From assembly GCA_032622095.1 (NCBI GenBank), contig CP136068.1, positions 138,947,989-139,011,988 on the forward strand: a DNA stretch of 64,000 nucleotides, read 5' to 3'. The translations under genes were made by a program, and so were the position numbers. Each line of letters opens with the position of its first letter. Within the stretch, counting starts at the first letter, position 1. The stretch is from Siphonodentalium dalli (taxonomy: Eukaryota; Mollusca; Scaphopoda; Gadilida; Siphonodentaliidae). The notes under the pieces were generated by a model, which had not been told where the DNA came from, searched no databases, and saw only the letters and a program-made list of their open reading frames with translations. This document shows positions 10,393-22,342 of this stretch, in pieces.

Positions 10393-10509
10393 AAGCTTGA
10401 GTTTAGTGTGCCTGTCATTTGCAGAAAGAGGTCCCCAGAGGGTGAATTTAGTGACGCTATCCCGTTATGCGGGCCAGCATCACTTAATTCACACTATTTC
10501 AAGGCTTGT
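10393..10509. mobile_element. Family C MITE, 117-bp deletion derivative
   Basis: It retains the AAGCTTGAGTTTAGTGTG left end, one GAGGTCCCCAGAGGGTGAAT hairpin arm with its loop, then jumps to CACTATTTCAAGGCTTG, the right end. It is a minimal C element with both ends present. Confidence 0.7.
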
Positions 10510-10520
10510 TTCTAGGCTAC

Positions 10521-10972
10521 TTAACCCTTTACCCAACAAACCGGCCAAAAACGCCCAAATAAAGCTTCAACAGCCTAAAATATCTTCGGTCTGTCTCAAT
10601 AACACCATACAAATATGGATATCATTGGAACCAGTTCATTGACCACATTGTGATAGTTACAGTTATGCCCTGTGCCAATGCATTCTCTTATACATGCGAG
10701 TCGACCATAGGTCGCCTCGCATATATAAGAGAATGCATTGGCCTAAAAAAAAAAAAAATTAACACTTTTTACCATTTTTTCTTACATTCTTTAACAATTT
10801 TATAATTTTTTCTTACATTTTTTAACAATTTTTATAATATTTTTCTACATTCTTTGACAATTTTATCATTTTTAATATGTGTTAAGCCAATGCATTCTCT
10901 TATATATGCGAGGCGACCTATAAGAGAATGCATTGGCACAGGGCCGTTCTGTTCTGTTGGGTAAATGGTTAA
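10521..10972 (-). mobile_element. Family B piggyBac-like MITE with expanded spacer and broken hairpin
   Basis: Reverse orientation relative to the copy at 7300, with TTAA ends. The AT-rich spacer is lengthened by reiterated TTCTTACATTCTTTAACAAT blocks. One hairpin (about 10888-10938) has lost the inner part of one arm: GCGAGGCGACCTATAAGAGA. Confidence 0.85.
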
Positions 10973-11605
10973 TACAAATGAGACTTCAAAATGAGTTTCA
11001 TAAACAGTTCTGTCACTGCAAGTGTAGCGAAAAAAGGATACCATGTCTGTTAGGGTATCTTCTACTCATCGGTTCATGGTTAACAATGTACATATCCCAT
11101 GAAAACCCGCAAGACAGAATCACTTGAATGTGTCAGCCCAGGTAATGATGCATTTAGACAGTACGGCATGGAGTCTATCAAACATGCATGCCTAATTATT
11201 TCCTACAATAACAGTTTGGATAAGAAATAAACCATTCTCTATTTTCTGCCTCACTCGACCTCCCATTTAGACAATTTGACTAAATTACCAACCGAAGTCT
11301 TATGCTGAAGGAGTGCATCTATAGTTCACGGAAACCTATCCCTAATCTGCTAATATGGGAAGGGCAAGCCAGATTAAAATATAATACATTTCACTGAAAC
11401 CTACATTAAATACCAACTGCTGTGCAAGATAAGAAATTGAAGACCACCTAGTTAATTATGAATGTATCGGGGGAGATTGAAAGAAATGTATCTTCAAAAT
11501 GAATTTCATAAAATATTATGAAGCTACGCAGGATCGCACCAGCCAAGAGAATTCAAATTGGATTTTTTTTTTTTAATATGAATTTTTTTTGGGTTAAATT
11601 GAGCA
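10973..11605. other. Intronic sequence without recognised feature
   Basis: Unique-looking DNA. A 'gggttaaattgagcaaggaatt' segment at its right edge also occurs near 50873 and 53765. Confidence 0.35.
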
Positions 11606-11792
11606 AGGAATTAGAGTGAATGTTTTTCTGAAAAAGGGCCAGGTCCGATTTTTGTATCAACCCATATACCCTGTGCCAATGCATTCTGTTATATATGCGA
11701 GTCGACCATAGGTCGCCTCGCATATATAAGAGAATGCATTGGCCTAACAATTTTTTTTTTTTTTACAATTTTAATATATTTTATTATATTCT
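11606..11792. mobile_element. Fragment of an R/S-like element with the hairpin module
   Basis: CCGATTTTTGTATCAACCCA and ATACCCTGTGCC, the sub-terminal sequence of family R, lead into a 67-bp hairpin (about 11677-11743). A spacer with ACAATTTTAATA follows, as in element S. A family B element is inserted at the TTAA at 11793, and the right half is not found beyond it. Confidence 0.6.
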
Positions 11793-12191
11793 TTAACCCT
11801 TTACCCAACAAACCGCCCAAAACCGGCCAAATAAAGCTTCAACAGCCTAAATTATCTTGGGTCTGTCTCAATAAAACCATACAAATATGGATATCATTGG
11901 AACCGGCTCCTTGACCACATTGTGATGGTACAGTTATGCCCTGTGCCAATGCATTCTCTTATATATGCGAGTCGACCATAGGTCGCCTCGCATATATAAG
12001 AGAATGCATTGGCCTAAAAAAAACACTTTTTTAACACTTTTTACCATTTTTTCTTACATTCTTTAACAATTTTATAATTTTTAATGTGTTAAGCCAATGC
12101 ATTCTCTTATATATGCGAGGCGACCTATGGTCGACTCGCATATATAAGAGAATGCATTGGCACAGGGCTCTTCTGTTGGGTAAAGGGTTAA
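11793..12191 (-). mobile_element. Family B piggyBac-like MITE, complete
   Basis: TTAA-CCCTTTACCCAACAAACC ... CTGTTGGGTAAAGGG-TTAA with both hairpins intact, reverse orientation. Inserted in the spacer TTAA of the fragment to its left. Confidence 0.9.
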
Positions 12192-12194
12192 CTG

Positions 12195-12365
12195 TTAAAA
12201 ATAATTGGATCAGACCCATATTTTGAACTTGATCTGTATTTTGGTCTGATAAACTCATATACAAAATTTGGTTCCGATCGGACAGAAAATGTTTGAGTTA
12301 TCACAATTTGCGTAAAGCATCTACGAATAGACAGATGGACAGACGGACGAACGATGAGTGGTCAA
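12195..12365. repeat. Single unit of the 'cggacggac' array family
   Basis: 'ttgaacttgatctgtattttggtctgataaactcatata' and 'atttggttccgat' match the units at 32590-33090. An 'agatggacagacggacgaacg' tail follows, as in the longer array. Non-coding repeat widespread in mollusc genomes as I know it. Confidence 0.6.
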
Positions 12366-12490
12366 TCCACATGTTGACAATATGTGTACTATGGTATGGG
12401 ACCTGGGTATAAAAATCTAGAGTAGCTGGCCCATTTTAGGGAAACGTCTCCCTCTTGGGTGGTCGATGAGGCTACATCCATAAAGTTGGG

Positions 12491-12891
12491 TTAACCCTTT
12501 ACCCAACAGAAGGGCCCTGTGCCAATGCATTCTCTTATATATGCGAGTCGACCATAGGTCGCCTCGCATATATAAGAGAATGCATTGGCTTAAAACATTA
12601 AAAATTATAATATTGTTAAAGAATGTAAGAAAAAATGGTAAAAAGTGTTAAAAAAATATTTTTTTTTAGGCCAATGCATTCTCTTATATATGCGAGGCGA
12701 CCTATGGTCGACTCGCATATATAAGAGAATGCATTGGCACAGGGTATAACTGTAACTATCACAATATGGTCAAGGAGCCGGTTCCAATGATATCCATATT
12801 TGTATGGTTTTATTGAGACAGACCGAAGATATTTTAGGCTGTTGAAGCTTTATTTGGCCGGGTTTGGCCGGTTTGTTGGGTAAAGGGTTAA
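12491..12891 (+). mobile_element. Family B piggyBac-like MITE, complete
   Basis: 401 bp with TTAA on both sides, both hairpins intact, same layout as 7300-7700. Confidence 0.92.
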
Positions 12892-13202
12892 GTAACAAAT
12901 TAATTCCTAAATAAAGTACATGCATGTAATCTTTTTCTCTCATACATTTGCTGGACACTCTTGCTATATTATATGTGGAATGTAAAGTATGCAGAATGAA
13001 AATGTTAATAATTATTTTAAACTTTTCAAGTTAATCAAGAAATTATATTTATCTGAAATACCAGTATACAATTATCCAGAAGCGTAGGGAAATAAAAACA
13101 GTTTTCTCCGAGTGTACATGTACAATAAATAATAGCTAGGTATGTAAATGACTTACATAATTCAGTTTTTTATCAAACAAATCTCAAAGCAAACTGAACC
13201 AT

Positions 13203-13438
13203 TTAGCCCTTTCTATACTAAATACTCATTCCCTTAGGAAATGTTCAGATAATAAGTTCAACTTATCATCTGAACATTTCCCACCTAAGAATATGAATCC
13301 TTCTGCACTTGTATTATCTTTTTTCAATACTGTTGTCTGTTCATTTTACCTAAACATCCCTCCAAATAAATAATAGACCATTCCAATATATACTGTTACA
13401 ACTGAGTGGAAGAATCCATTTAGTATAGAAAGGATTAA
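13203..13438. mobile_element. Family T TTAA MITE with internal hairpin
   Basis: The ends CCCTTTCTATACTAAATACT and its inverse ...ATTTAGTATAGAAAGGA are flanked by TTAG (left) and TTAA (right). An internal hairpin, GGAAATGTTCAGATAATAAG and inverse, lies at about 13238-13281. Same family at 1-152, 26141-26650 and 31818 onward. Confidence 0.75.
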
Positions 13439-13576
13439 AAGGTACTCTTGACAAGAATATCTAACATTTGAACAATCCTGGATCGAATGAATATAACATG
13501 TAATTCCGGTCTTCCCCACTGTCCTTCTATGTATCTTATTTTGGACTTTATATAATAGAGATGGTGGTCCTTAATA

Positions 13577-13742
13577 GCAGTGGCTTTCTGTCACATATTG
13601 CAGGACCAAATGAAAATTATAGTGATATTGGTCCAGAAGTAATTTTCTGTTGAGACAAAAGGCTTTCAGTGTCACATCCAGCAGGAACAAATGAAAATAA
13701 CAGTGATATTGGTCCAGAAGTAATCTTCTGTTGAAACAAAAT
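13577..13742. repeat. Tandem duplication of an 82-bp segment
   Basis: Two adjacent copies contain 'aatgaaaat.a.agtgatattggtccagaagtaat.ttctgttga'. Non-coding. Confidence 0.7.
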
Positions 13743-13915
13743 ATTTACAATATTTAGGATCAGTGTCATGTATTCAGATAGGGGAAATAATCAGGCTGTA
13801 GATGTGAAAGCATTTCCATGACAATGTATTGTACAAACAAGTGTTTATTATCAAGGTTATTAACTCATTTATCCCTAGAATGTGCAATGACCAATAATCA
13901 CAGATGTCATTCCTA

Positions 13916-14028
13916 CAGTAATGCCCTAAGTAATCGACTCCTTAAACACAGCAGAATTATGGGTAACTTTTCAGGATTTAGTCGGAAATATGGCTTGTTG
14001 CCATTCATCGGAAAGCTCTCCATTACTG
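13916..14028. mobile_element. Family A MITE, left half
   Basis: Complete left arm up to GGAAAGCTCTC, then a direct jump to CATTACTG-TA. The right arm is deleted except for its last 8 bp. Confidence 0.8.
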
Positions 14029-14515
14029 TATATATACAGAAATAATGATATATGGAACAAAGGAAGTCAGTCTATAATGTATTGAATCTATTGACAGTGG
14101 ACCCCACCCCACCCCAATTCCAAATTTGAAGCAAGGGTGGAAATTCTTGGGTTATCTTTCATGAAATGATCCACAAAATTAACTCCAATAATCTTTCTGA
14201 ATTAGCCATGGTAAAAGTTGCTGAAATATCCAATATGAACATTATTTGCCTCCATTAGTTTTTATCCATCCAACTAATTTTGACACTTCGAATTGTCTAC
14301 CCCCATTTTTAACAGCAAAGCCAACCCAAACACCACCCTTTCATTAATGCAACTTTCACAATTGGATGGATTCTTCTGTTCAGTTATGAAGGTAAACACT
14401 GAATTATAAAGGTATACATTTGGAAATTCGGAATAGCGAATCTACGATTGATTATTCATATTATAAGAATATTAATTAATTTGTATGGAATTTCCAGATA
14501 AGTTCCTTTGCCATA

Positions 14516-14777
14516 CAGTAATGCACTAAATAATCGACTCCTTAACCGTTAAGGAGTCGATTATTTAGGGCATTACTGTATGGCAAAAATAACCACAGCA
14601 GAATTATGGGTAATTTTTCAGGATTTAGTCAGAAATATGGCTTGTTACCGTTCATCGGAAAGCTCTCACTGAGTGCTTTCCAATGAATGGCAACAAGCCA
14701 TATTTCTGACTAAATCCTGAAAAATTACCCATAATTCTGCTGTGGTTAAATAGTCGATTATTTAGGGCATTATACTG
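14516..14777. mobile_element. Family A MITE with snap-back duplicated left end
   Basis: 14516-14578 is CAGTAATGCACTAAATAATC...CTTAAC joined directly to its own inverse, giving a 63-bp palindrome that ends in CTG-TA. The rest of an ordinary A element follows (14590-14777). The palindrome extends outwards into flanking DNA: TTTGCCATA on the left, TATGGCAAA on the right. Confidence 0.8.
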
Positions 14778-14844
14778 TACAAAGGTATACATTTGGAAAT
14801 TCGGAATAGCGAGTCTACGATTGATTATTAGTATCATAAGAATA

Positions 14845-15641
14845 TTAACCCTTTACCCAACAGAAGGGCCCTGTGCCAATGCATTCTCTTATATATGCGA
14901 GTCGACCATAGGTCGCCTCGCATATATAAGAGAATGCATTGGCTTAACCCTTTACCCAACAAACCGGCCAAAACCGGCCAAATAAAGCTTCAACAGCCTA
15001 AAATATCTTCGGTCTGTCTCAATAGAACCATACACATATGGATATCATTGGAACCGGCTCCTTGACCACATTGTGATAGTTACAGTTATGCCCTGTGCCA
15101 ATGCATTCTCTTATATATGCGAGTCGACCATAGGTCGCCTCGCATATATAAGAGAATGCATTGGCCTAAAAAAAATCTTTTTTTAACACTTTTTACCATT
15201 TTTTCTTACATTCTTTAACAATTTTATAATTTTTAATGTGTTAAGCCAATGCATTCTCTTATATATGCGAGGCGACCTATGGTCGACTCGCATATATAAG
15301 AGAATGCATTGGCACAGGGCCCTTCTGTTGGGTAAAGGGTTAACACATTAAAAATTATAAAATTGTTAAAGAATGTAAGAAAAAATGGTAAAAAGTGTTA
15401 AAAAAAAGATTTTTTTTAGGCCAGTGCATTCTCTTATATATGCGAGGCGACCTATGGTCGACTCGCATATATAAGAGAATGCATTGGCACAGGGCATAAC
15501 TATAACCATCACAATGTGGTCAATGAGCCGGTTCCAATGATATCCATATGTGTATGGTTCTATTGAGACAGACCGAAGATATTTTAGGCTGTTGAAGCTT
15601 TATTTGGCCGGTTTTGGCAGGTTTGTTGGGTAAAGGGTTAA
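14845..15641 (+). mobile_element. Family B MITE (outer) split by a second B element
   Basis: TTAA-CCCTTTACCCAACAGAAGGG, hairpin 1, then ...TTGGC-TTAA where another B starts. After the inner copy the spacer resumes as TTAA-CACATTAAAAATTATAA and continues through hairpin 2 to GGGTAAAGGG-TTAA at 15641. Removing the inner copy and one TTAA gives a perfect B element. Confidence 0.93.
14944..15343 (-). mobile_element. Family B MITE (inner), nested in another B
   Basis: A complete 400-bp element in reverse orientation with a TTAA duplicated exactly on both sides. It sits in the spacer of the element at 14845-15641. This is direct evidence for TTAA target duplication and for activity after the outer copy had inserted. 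Confidence 0.93.
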
Positions 15642-15972
15642 ATTGTATGGAATTACCAGATAATTTCTTATACCATATATTGAGTTCTTCATCTGAATGT
15701 TTCCGAAGTGAACTTATCAGCAAGTATCCAGCCATAAAATGGTAGTCCTACTTAAGATTCTGGCATTTGGTGCCGAGGGGTCACTGGTACAAAGAATATG
15801 ATTGGCCGCTGGACACACACAGAGATCACTGGCATCAGGGAATGTTTGTAAACTACTCATGTGACAATCTAAACAGTCACCCACATGGCAACAATAAAGA
15901 AATATCAACTGTAACTGCTAGAAAGAAACTGTTTCCAAGTGCCAGGCCAGGCCAAAGGAGTTTTTAGACCAT
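15642..15972. other. Intronic sequence, no gene recognised
   Basis: ORFs are open on both strands (15717-15967) but neither shows a known motif or flanking splice sites. Confidence 0.3.
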
Positions 15973-15981
15973 ATGCTGAAC

Positions 15982-16506
15982 TAGATCATGCCATGAATCT
16001 CTACTGTGGCTAACACCCGTAGAGATCATATTCCACCAGTACAAAACCTTGGAATTTTTTTAAGTTTGGACAGGGAACCTTAAATAAAGTAAAAAAAATT
16101 ACGCGGGGAATATATTTCTTAGTTATTATGTGTTCCTTAATAATTATCTTCACTGTTGGTGAAGGTCCCAACTCGAACTTTCACGATTTAAATTAATTTG
16201 TGAGCGATTTTGCTTTGCGTCGCTTACAATTATGGAATTTATCCTGGCTAATTAATTAATTGTTTATTGTGATATCGGCTCACAAATACCACAGAAAAGC
16301 ATGCAATTTTGAATTGCAACATTCACCTACAGTGAAGTACATTATTAAGGAACAGATAATAACTAAGAAATATATTCCCGCTGCGCAGTATTTTATTGAC
16401 TTTACAAGGTTCCCTTTCAAAACTTCAAAAAGTTCCATGGTTTTGTACTAGTGGAATATGATCTCTATGGGGCGTTAGCCACAGTATTGATTCATGGCAT
16501 GATCTA
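15982..16506. mobile_element. Family D Mutator-like MITE with 9-bp target duplication
   Basis: Long inverted repeats begin TAGATCATGCCATGAATC and end GATTCATGGCATGATCTA; similarity extends over 200 bp inwards. The flanks are a perfect 9-bp direct repeat, ATGCTGAAC (15973-15981 and 16507-16515). A 9-bp duplication and long terminal repeats are characteristic of Mutator-like elements. No transposase. Confidence 0.88.
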
Positions 16507-16515
16507 ATGCTGAAC

Positions 16516-18440
16516 AGGAGATCCTTTGCAAGCCTGAATTTAGTGTGCAGAATGAGATGTTAATGTCGGGTGATAAGGGTGGTTGAACAATTTTGTCAAC
16601 ATGAAAAGACACATTTAAAATGGAACTATATTTGTTCTTTTTTCTTTGGTTATAATAAGGAAATCAATATTAATTTGTTTTAACCCCAGATGTTACGAAA
16701 TCGTTTTTCCTTGCTAAAATGTGATTTTGTCTCATTTCTATACAATATTTATTAACCTCATCCACTATATTTCATTCGAACCTCACTAAATCTCGGCTTT
16801 GTGCACTCAGTTAATAAATTTTGTATAGAATTGCAACTCATTAGAGATCCTAATCTGAAAGTTTATCAACGTATTTTTGAAGAGATCGATATGCTACAGG
16901 GGTCTTCCTAAAGTTCCTATATCAACTCTGTTAGCCCTAGAGGTAGTTGAACCAGGCATGATGCCGATGTGCCAACAAGACCAGTAGGCATATGTTTGAA
17001 TGGTAGGTATGCAACACATAATTTAATAGGGCTGGCCTTCAAGGTGCCAAGCTGTGACAAGAATGGATTCCAGGTTTCTGGCTTCACAAACACAAACTTC
17101 TAATACCCCCAAGGTATTTATTCCAGGCAAAAATGTGGTGCTGATAAAATCACAAATGATTTCAATTTATAGAAAACAGGGATTTGTGAATGAAAATATC
17201 AAGCTACATTTGGTTTTACGCCTTTTAATACTGGTTGGTGGTGCAGTGCGGTATCTCTCAGTCTCTTTCAAAGCCTACGAAAATCCCATCAGATTTACAT
17301 TTCACGATTTGTGACAAGAGTTTTCTTTTCCAGGACGATGCGCTTTCCCAAGATGACTAAATAAATAATTTTCCAAATATGGAGTGCATGCCTGGCATAG
17401 TAAAAGTTGACGACAAACATTGGGGAAAAGTCAATGCATTGAAATATTTGACAATCATTTTCAAACTATTTGAACTTACTACACGATTAGTGATATTTGT
17501 GGACAACTCACTGTAACAGTTTAGTTTTCATAACATTGATTTCAACACATGAATTGATGAAAATTCGTTATTGAACAACTATCAATAATGAATATAAGAA
17601 CAAAAATTATCTATGTATCAATTCTCTGCTTATATTATATTAGTGGTGATGTTTTTATAGCCTTTTATATTTTTAAAAACATTTACCCACTGTGAGTGCC
17701 TTGGGTTCCCAGGTTCCTTTAATAATGCAAACTTATCTTCAAAGAGAGTTCATAGAAATTTTTTAGTTGGAAGTGTTGCTAGAAAGAGATAGAGCATGTT
17801 TAATTTTTTCCCCCACAATAAGGTTATATGGGACAACAAGTGTATTTCAATGGCTGTAATCTGTGATTAATTTTCAACTGAAAATATTTTGGGGTCAAAT
17901 ATGTGAGACCAGATGTTTTTCGTGTGATTAAATAGACAATACCACAAAAATGTCTACAAAATAAGTTAAAAAAAAAAATTCCCTTGAGCTACCCCTAAGT
18001 GATGTCTGCAAACAAAGGCAACATCTTTAACAAAATTTATATTGCATATTTTTACAAACCAACAAAGGGCGAATCATCTGTCAACAGAATAAGTCTGGTG
18101 AGCATCAAGCTTCATCCATCAAGGGTCGCTAATGAAATGCAATACTGAATCCGTTATTAGATACAGTTGAAAGCCAAGCTGAAGTAAAAGGTCAGGCTAA
18201 CAGGCAGACCCAATCAAAGAATTCAATAAGATACAAAAGACTCCCAGATAACTCAATACAATATGGACATTGTAACCTGTCAAAGAAGTCACAAGGTCTT
18301 GTCCCTTTTTCAAGTATTTTTATTGGGGAATTATTGTTGGTAAAAAGAATACTCAAGCATCTGTACACTTCAAAGGAAATTGGAGAGTTTTTCAAAGTAC
18401 AAGCTGGTACAGAAAATAAGGGGCCAAAGGTATAGCTGAG
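16516..18440. other. Intronic sequence, nearly featureless
   Basis: The only recognised item is a 30-bp family C left-end remnant at about 16528-16557 (GCCTGAATTTAGTGTGCAGA). The rest appears unique; I see no exon. Confidence 0.4.
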
Positions 18441-19030
18441 TATTAGTGACTTTGGCTTATTTATTTGATACTATATTTATTTATGGATTCTTTTCTGATC
18501 ATTTCATGGTGATAAAAGTTCGAAGTTCAAAGAAAATCACTGAACAATTTAAAATACTTTTTAAAATTTATTTTTGCACTTTGCAGGTGAAAAGACCAAC
18601 AAAAATATCAGGTTTCAATGTAAATTCAGCATTGGTATATAAACAACTTCAGTCATAAGCCTATAATGTTTTATTGGCAAGTTCAATCCCTATTTTCTTT
18701 CCTTCCCAATCTACTGTATACACCCATCAGTAAGCTTTTGAAACAAATACCTGGGACTGGGCTTACCTTCCGAGGACCCCCCCCCCCATGCAAAATCTCA
18801 GTTATATTTATTTATGGATACTTTTCTGATCATTTCTTGGTGATAACAGTTCGAAGTTCAAAGAAAATCACTGAACAATTCAAAATACTTTTTAAAATTA
18901 ATTTTTGCACTTTACAGATGAATTTGAAAAGACCAACAAAAATATAAAGTTTCATTGTAAATTCAGCATTGGTTTTTTGCAGCTTCAATCATAAGCCTAT
19001 AATGTTTTATTGGCAAGTTCAATCCCTATT

Positions 19031-19390
19031 CATGGGAAGTCGGTAGCCTGGAGGTAGCGTACTGGTCTCTCATGCTATCGGACCGGGGATCGCAACCTGG
19101 TCAGGGTATTCTGACAAAAATCAGAACTCGGTCAGATACCAAGTTTGTCAGGCTGCCGACTTCCCCCCCATTACAACACTTGTCCAGGTATGTTGTCGTG
19201 GGTGCAGTATGCTGTCCGATCAGGCATGGACATTAATGGCTGACCCGTGTACATGCCTCGGTGTGTGCATGTTAAAGAATGCTACTGGAGTCACCACATG
19301 GTTATAAAGTTACTCGGCCGTGGTAGCACCTGGACCTCCACATAATCCTCATCACATTGAGGGTGATGGAGTATCAAGTAGATGTAGATG
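19031..19390 (+). mobile_element. tRNA-derived SINE
   Basis: The head resembles a tRNA: box A-like TAGCGTACTGG (19055-19065) and box B-like GGATCGCAACC (19087-19097), 21 bp apart. A non-tRNA body of about 260 bp follows, then a short GTAGAT tandem tail. It splits an otherwise continuous duplicated sequence (compare 18695-18720), with TATT on both sides (19027-19030, 19391-19394). These are typical SINE features. Degenerate A and B boxes argue against a functional tRNA gene. Confidence 0.75.
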
Positions 19391-20092
19391 TATTTTCTTC
19401 CCCAATCTACAGTATACACCCATCAGTAAGCTTGGGGGGCGGTGGGGTGCCATGAATCTTTTGAAACAAAAACTTGGTACTGGGCTTGCCTTCAAGCAAA
19501 AACATAAGACTGGTTTTATCCTCAGGGATGGGCTTCTGAGGTGTATACACTGTACAGTAATATCAAATGCCATGATATTATGAGTGGTTTGGGATATCTC
19601 TATTTAAAGCCACTAGTACATGTACCTTAAGATCTTCCACCTTTTCACTAAAAAAGCAACAGAGATTAAAGGACTGACACATCACATGATAGGTGGCTTT
19701 TTTTAGAAACACAGAAATTAAATTCTGGCAAAAAGTCTTTGCTCCAACTTTTATTTTGATTCCAACTTGGAATTTTTTATTTTGCCATCATGCTTGACAA
19801 TGGTATTTGCTTCATTTGTTATACCATAGTTTGAGATGATAGCCCCCCCCCCCCCCCCCCCCTACACTGTTGGTATACATGAATACATAACATAATAATC
19901 TTGAACTTTAAATGTGCCTTTAACATGGGGCGGCGGAGCAAGGGTGAATGCAGGGGTCCAGTCCCCCCTTAGCCTCAACTGATTCATGTACAAATGCATA
20001 ACTTATATAGGGAAAAGTACCATTTTTGGAGTTATGGCTCCCGTGCCTTTGAGTTCATCCGGAACCCCTGGACCTTTAATATGTGTCTTATA

Positions 20093-20303
20093 CAGTAATG
20101 CTCTAAGTAATCGACTTCTTAACCACAGCAGAATTATGGGTAACTTTTCATGATTTAGTCGGAAATATGGCTTGTTGCTATTCATCGGAAAGCTCTCCCG
20201 TGAGCTTTCCGATGAATGACAACAAGCCACATTTCCGACTAAATCCTGAAAGTTACCCATAATTCTTCTGTGGTTAAGAGGTCGATTACTTAGGGCATTA
20301 CTG
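20093..20303. mobile_element. Family A MITE, subtype 2, complete
   Basis: Ends CAGTAATGCTCTAAGTAATC and GATTACTTAGGGCATTACTG, flanked by TA. The CTCTAAGTAATCGACTTC subtype is shared with 24270-24443. Confidence 0.85.
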
Positions 20304-21675
20304 TATTTTTCAAAAATATTAATCAAAAATATTAATCTGTTATCAATATATAGTGATATACTGTAGAGTGGAAACGATTAGTCAACTACTAGTACAATTT
20401 CGGCGATAATCAATTAACAATCTCCTAGTCGACTAATAGCCATCTTTCTCAGAAAGGCTAAGTTATAATTTCATAGTTAACAATCATTGGTGCATGCAAT
20501 ATACTTCCATAATTATTATACCCATATTATATTCCATATATATTTGTGTATAAAGTACAGACAATTGAAGTCCTTTAAAGGGGAATAAAAAAAATATATT
20601 TTTGAAGCAGATTCGAGCAATAAGGAAGAAATTCCCCATAGAAACAATCTATTTTAAATGCTGCAAAAGACATATAAAGATTTCAAGCCTGAGGTAAAAA
20701 TCTGACATATGAAGGATTTACAACACAAAAAGGACAATAACAAAACCTGCTTAATATCTGTAAAACGGGAGATCCAAGAAAAACCTCTCAAACAAAAGTA
20801 TAAATTTATGGAGCAAATTCAGACAAAATAAGGAACACTTTGTATGGAATCAATCTGCTATTTTAATAATATATTCATAAAATACTGGGTAAGACTGATA
20901 TTCAAATCAAGTTGCATTAGATATTTGGCATTGGTATTGGCTTCAGTCATAAGTCTATGTTTCGTTGGAAAGTTCAATTCAAATTTTCTTTCCCAATCTA
21001 TAACATTCATAATGCCATGAGTGGGTTATTGGGAAGTTAGAGAAATGTACCTTGTTAGGACATTCTGCCTTTATAGCAGAAAAAACATTATAGTTAAAAA
21101 ATGTCACATATCACATGAAAAGGTGAGCTTTTCTGAAACATGAAAAATAAATCTGGCAAAAATCATTGCAATAACTTTGATTCCAACGTGAACTTCACAA
21201 TTTTTTACATTTTTAATAGTTGCATTTCCTCAAATTATTACAATACACCCACCCCCCCCCCCCCCCCCCACCTACTATTGCTATAGGAGTTCAGATTAAT
21301 CACAACCGGATACATCTAATCTTCTGGTATCTTGTGATGAGTTGAATGCTTCTGGTGATTACATAATATAATGAGCTTGATCTCGATGAGCGTCTTTAAT
21401 AAAAGCCATATCTTGCGTAAAAATTGCTCCGTTTTATCAATAAATAGTGATATACTGTTTGAACTCGCTCAGAGGGAATGACCCCAAGAAGAGCTTCTCA
21501 AATAGGAAGTATAAATTTATGGAGCCGATTCAAGCAATAAGGAAAACTTCCCCATGGAAACAATCTATTTTAAATGCTGCGTGAGACACTATCATAAAGA
21601 TTTCAAGGCTGAGGTAAAAACCTGATATATGAAGGATTTACAACACAAAAAGGACGATAACAAAACCTGACCTGT

Positions 21676-22090
21676 TAGGCAAACACCACAAAGATGTCAA
21701 AGCTACGCTCATTGAAATATTCCCACAGTATGATACCACTCAACAGCCAGGTGTATAACTGGCTACCAGTATGTTTAAACACAGGGCACAACAAAAGTTT
21801 TCCCCCCTTATGGAACCCCCGAGTCAAGGAGAAGATATTTATGAATGAATGTAATGGAACACCAGTCCTAGTAGCTAACCTCAGTGAATGAATATCAAAC
21901 ACATTGGGGCTAAACTAGCTTTTTATCAGTGGATTTGTGGTTAGGTAAAGATCGCCTATAGCTTGTTTCTCCGTTCCCGAACATCTGTAAGCTCTCGGCC
22001 TGTCAACATCTCAGTCTCAGTCAGAGTTTGATAAATAAACTGGTTAATCTTGGAGGGTTTTTTACCATGGATAAATATTTGTTCAGTGGG
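21676..22090. other. Intronic sequence without recognised feature
   Basis: Overlapping ORFs on both strands at 21675-21902 have no recognisable domain. Confidence 0.3.
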
Positions 22091-22153
22091 GATTATCAAA
22101 CTAATTTACCATTGCCTGTCCACCCTTGTCTGCAAAGCAAACCGAACATTGTA

Positions 22154-22342
22154 CAGTAATGCTCTAAATAATCCACTCCTTAACCACATCAGAATTATGG
22201 GTAATTTGTCAGGATTTAATCAGTGATATTACTCACTGAGAGCTTTCCGATGAATGACATCAAGCCATATTTCCGACTAAATCCTGAAAAATGACCCATA
22301 ATCCTGCTGTGGTTAAGGAGTCGATTATTTAGGGCATTACTG
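22154..22342. mobile_element. Family A MITE flanked by a 48-bp direct repeat
   Basis: Arms CAGTAATGCTCTAAATAATC / GGGCATTACTG with a partly deleted left arm. The immediate flanks, 22108-22153 and 22343-22391, are copies of one sequence (TACCATTGCCTGTCCACCCT...GCAAAGCAAAC.GAA.ATTGTA), much longer than the usual TA duplication. Confidence 0.8.

Larger units (their letters stand above)
18441..21675. repeat. Locally duplicated block
   Basis: Segment 18472-18735 recurs at 18806-19030 ('tcgaagttcaaagaaaatcactgaacaatt', 'aataagcctataatgttttattggc'). Its end continues at 19395-19430 beyond an inserted SINE, and part returns at 20930-21000. Two more pairs are 19680-19870 with 21115-21270, both ending in poly-C runs, and 20590-20760 with 21500-21670. 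The region grew by several offset duplications. Non-coding. Confidence 0.7.

Noticed and set aside
15717-15967. Overlapping ORFs on both strands as an exon
   Set aside because: Neither frame shows a domain or good splice sites, and no partner exon is apparent.
19031-19110. Functional tRNA gene
   Set aside because: The A and B boxes are degenerate, I could not find a convincing acceptor stem, and a SINE body, tail and TATT duplication follow.
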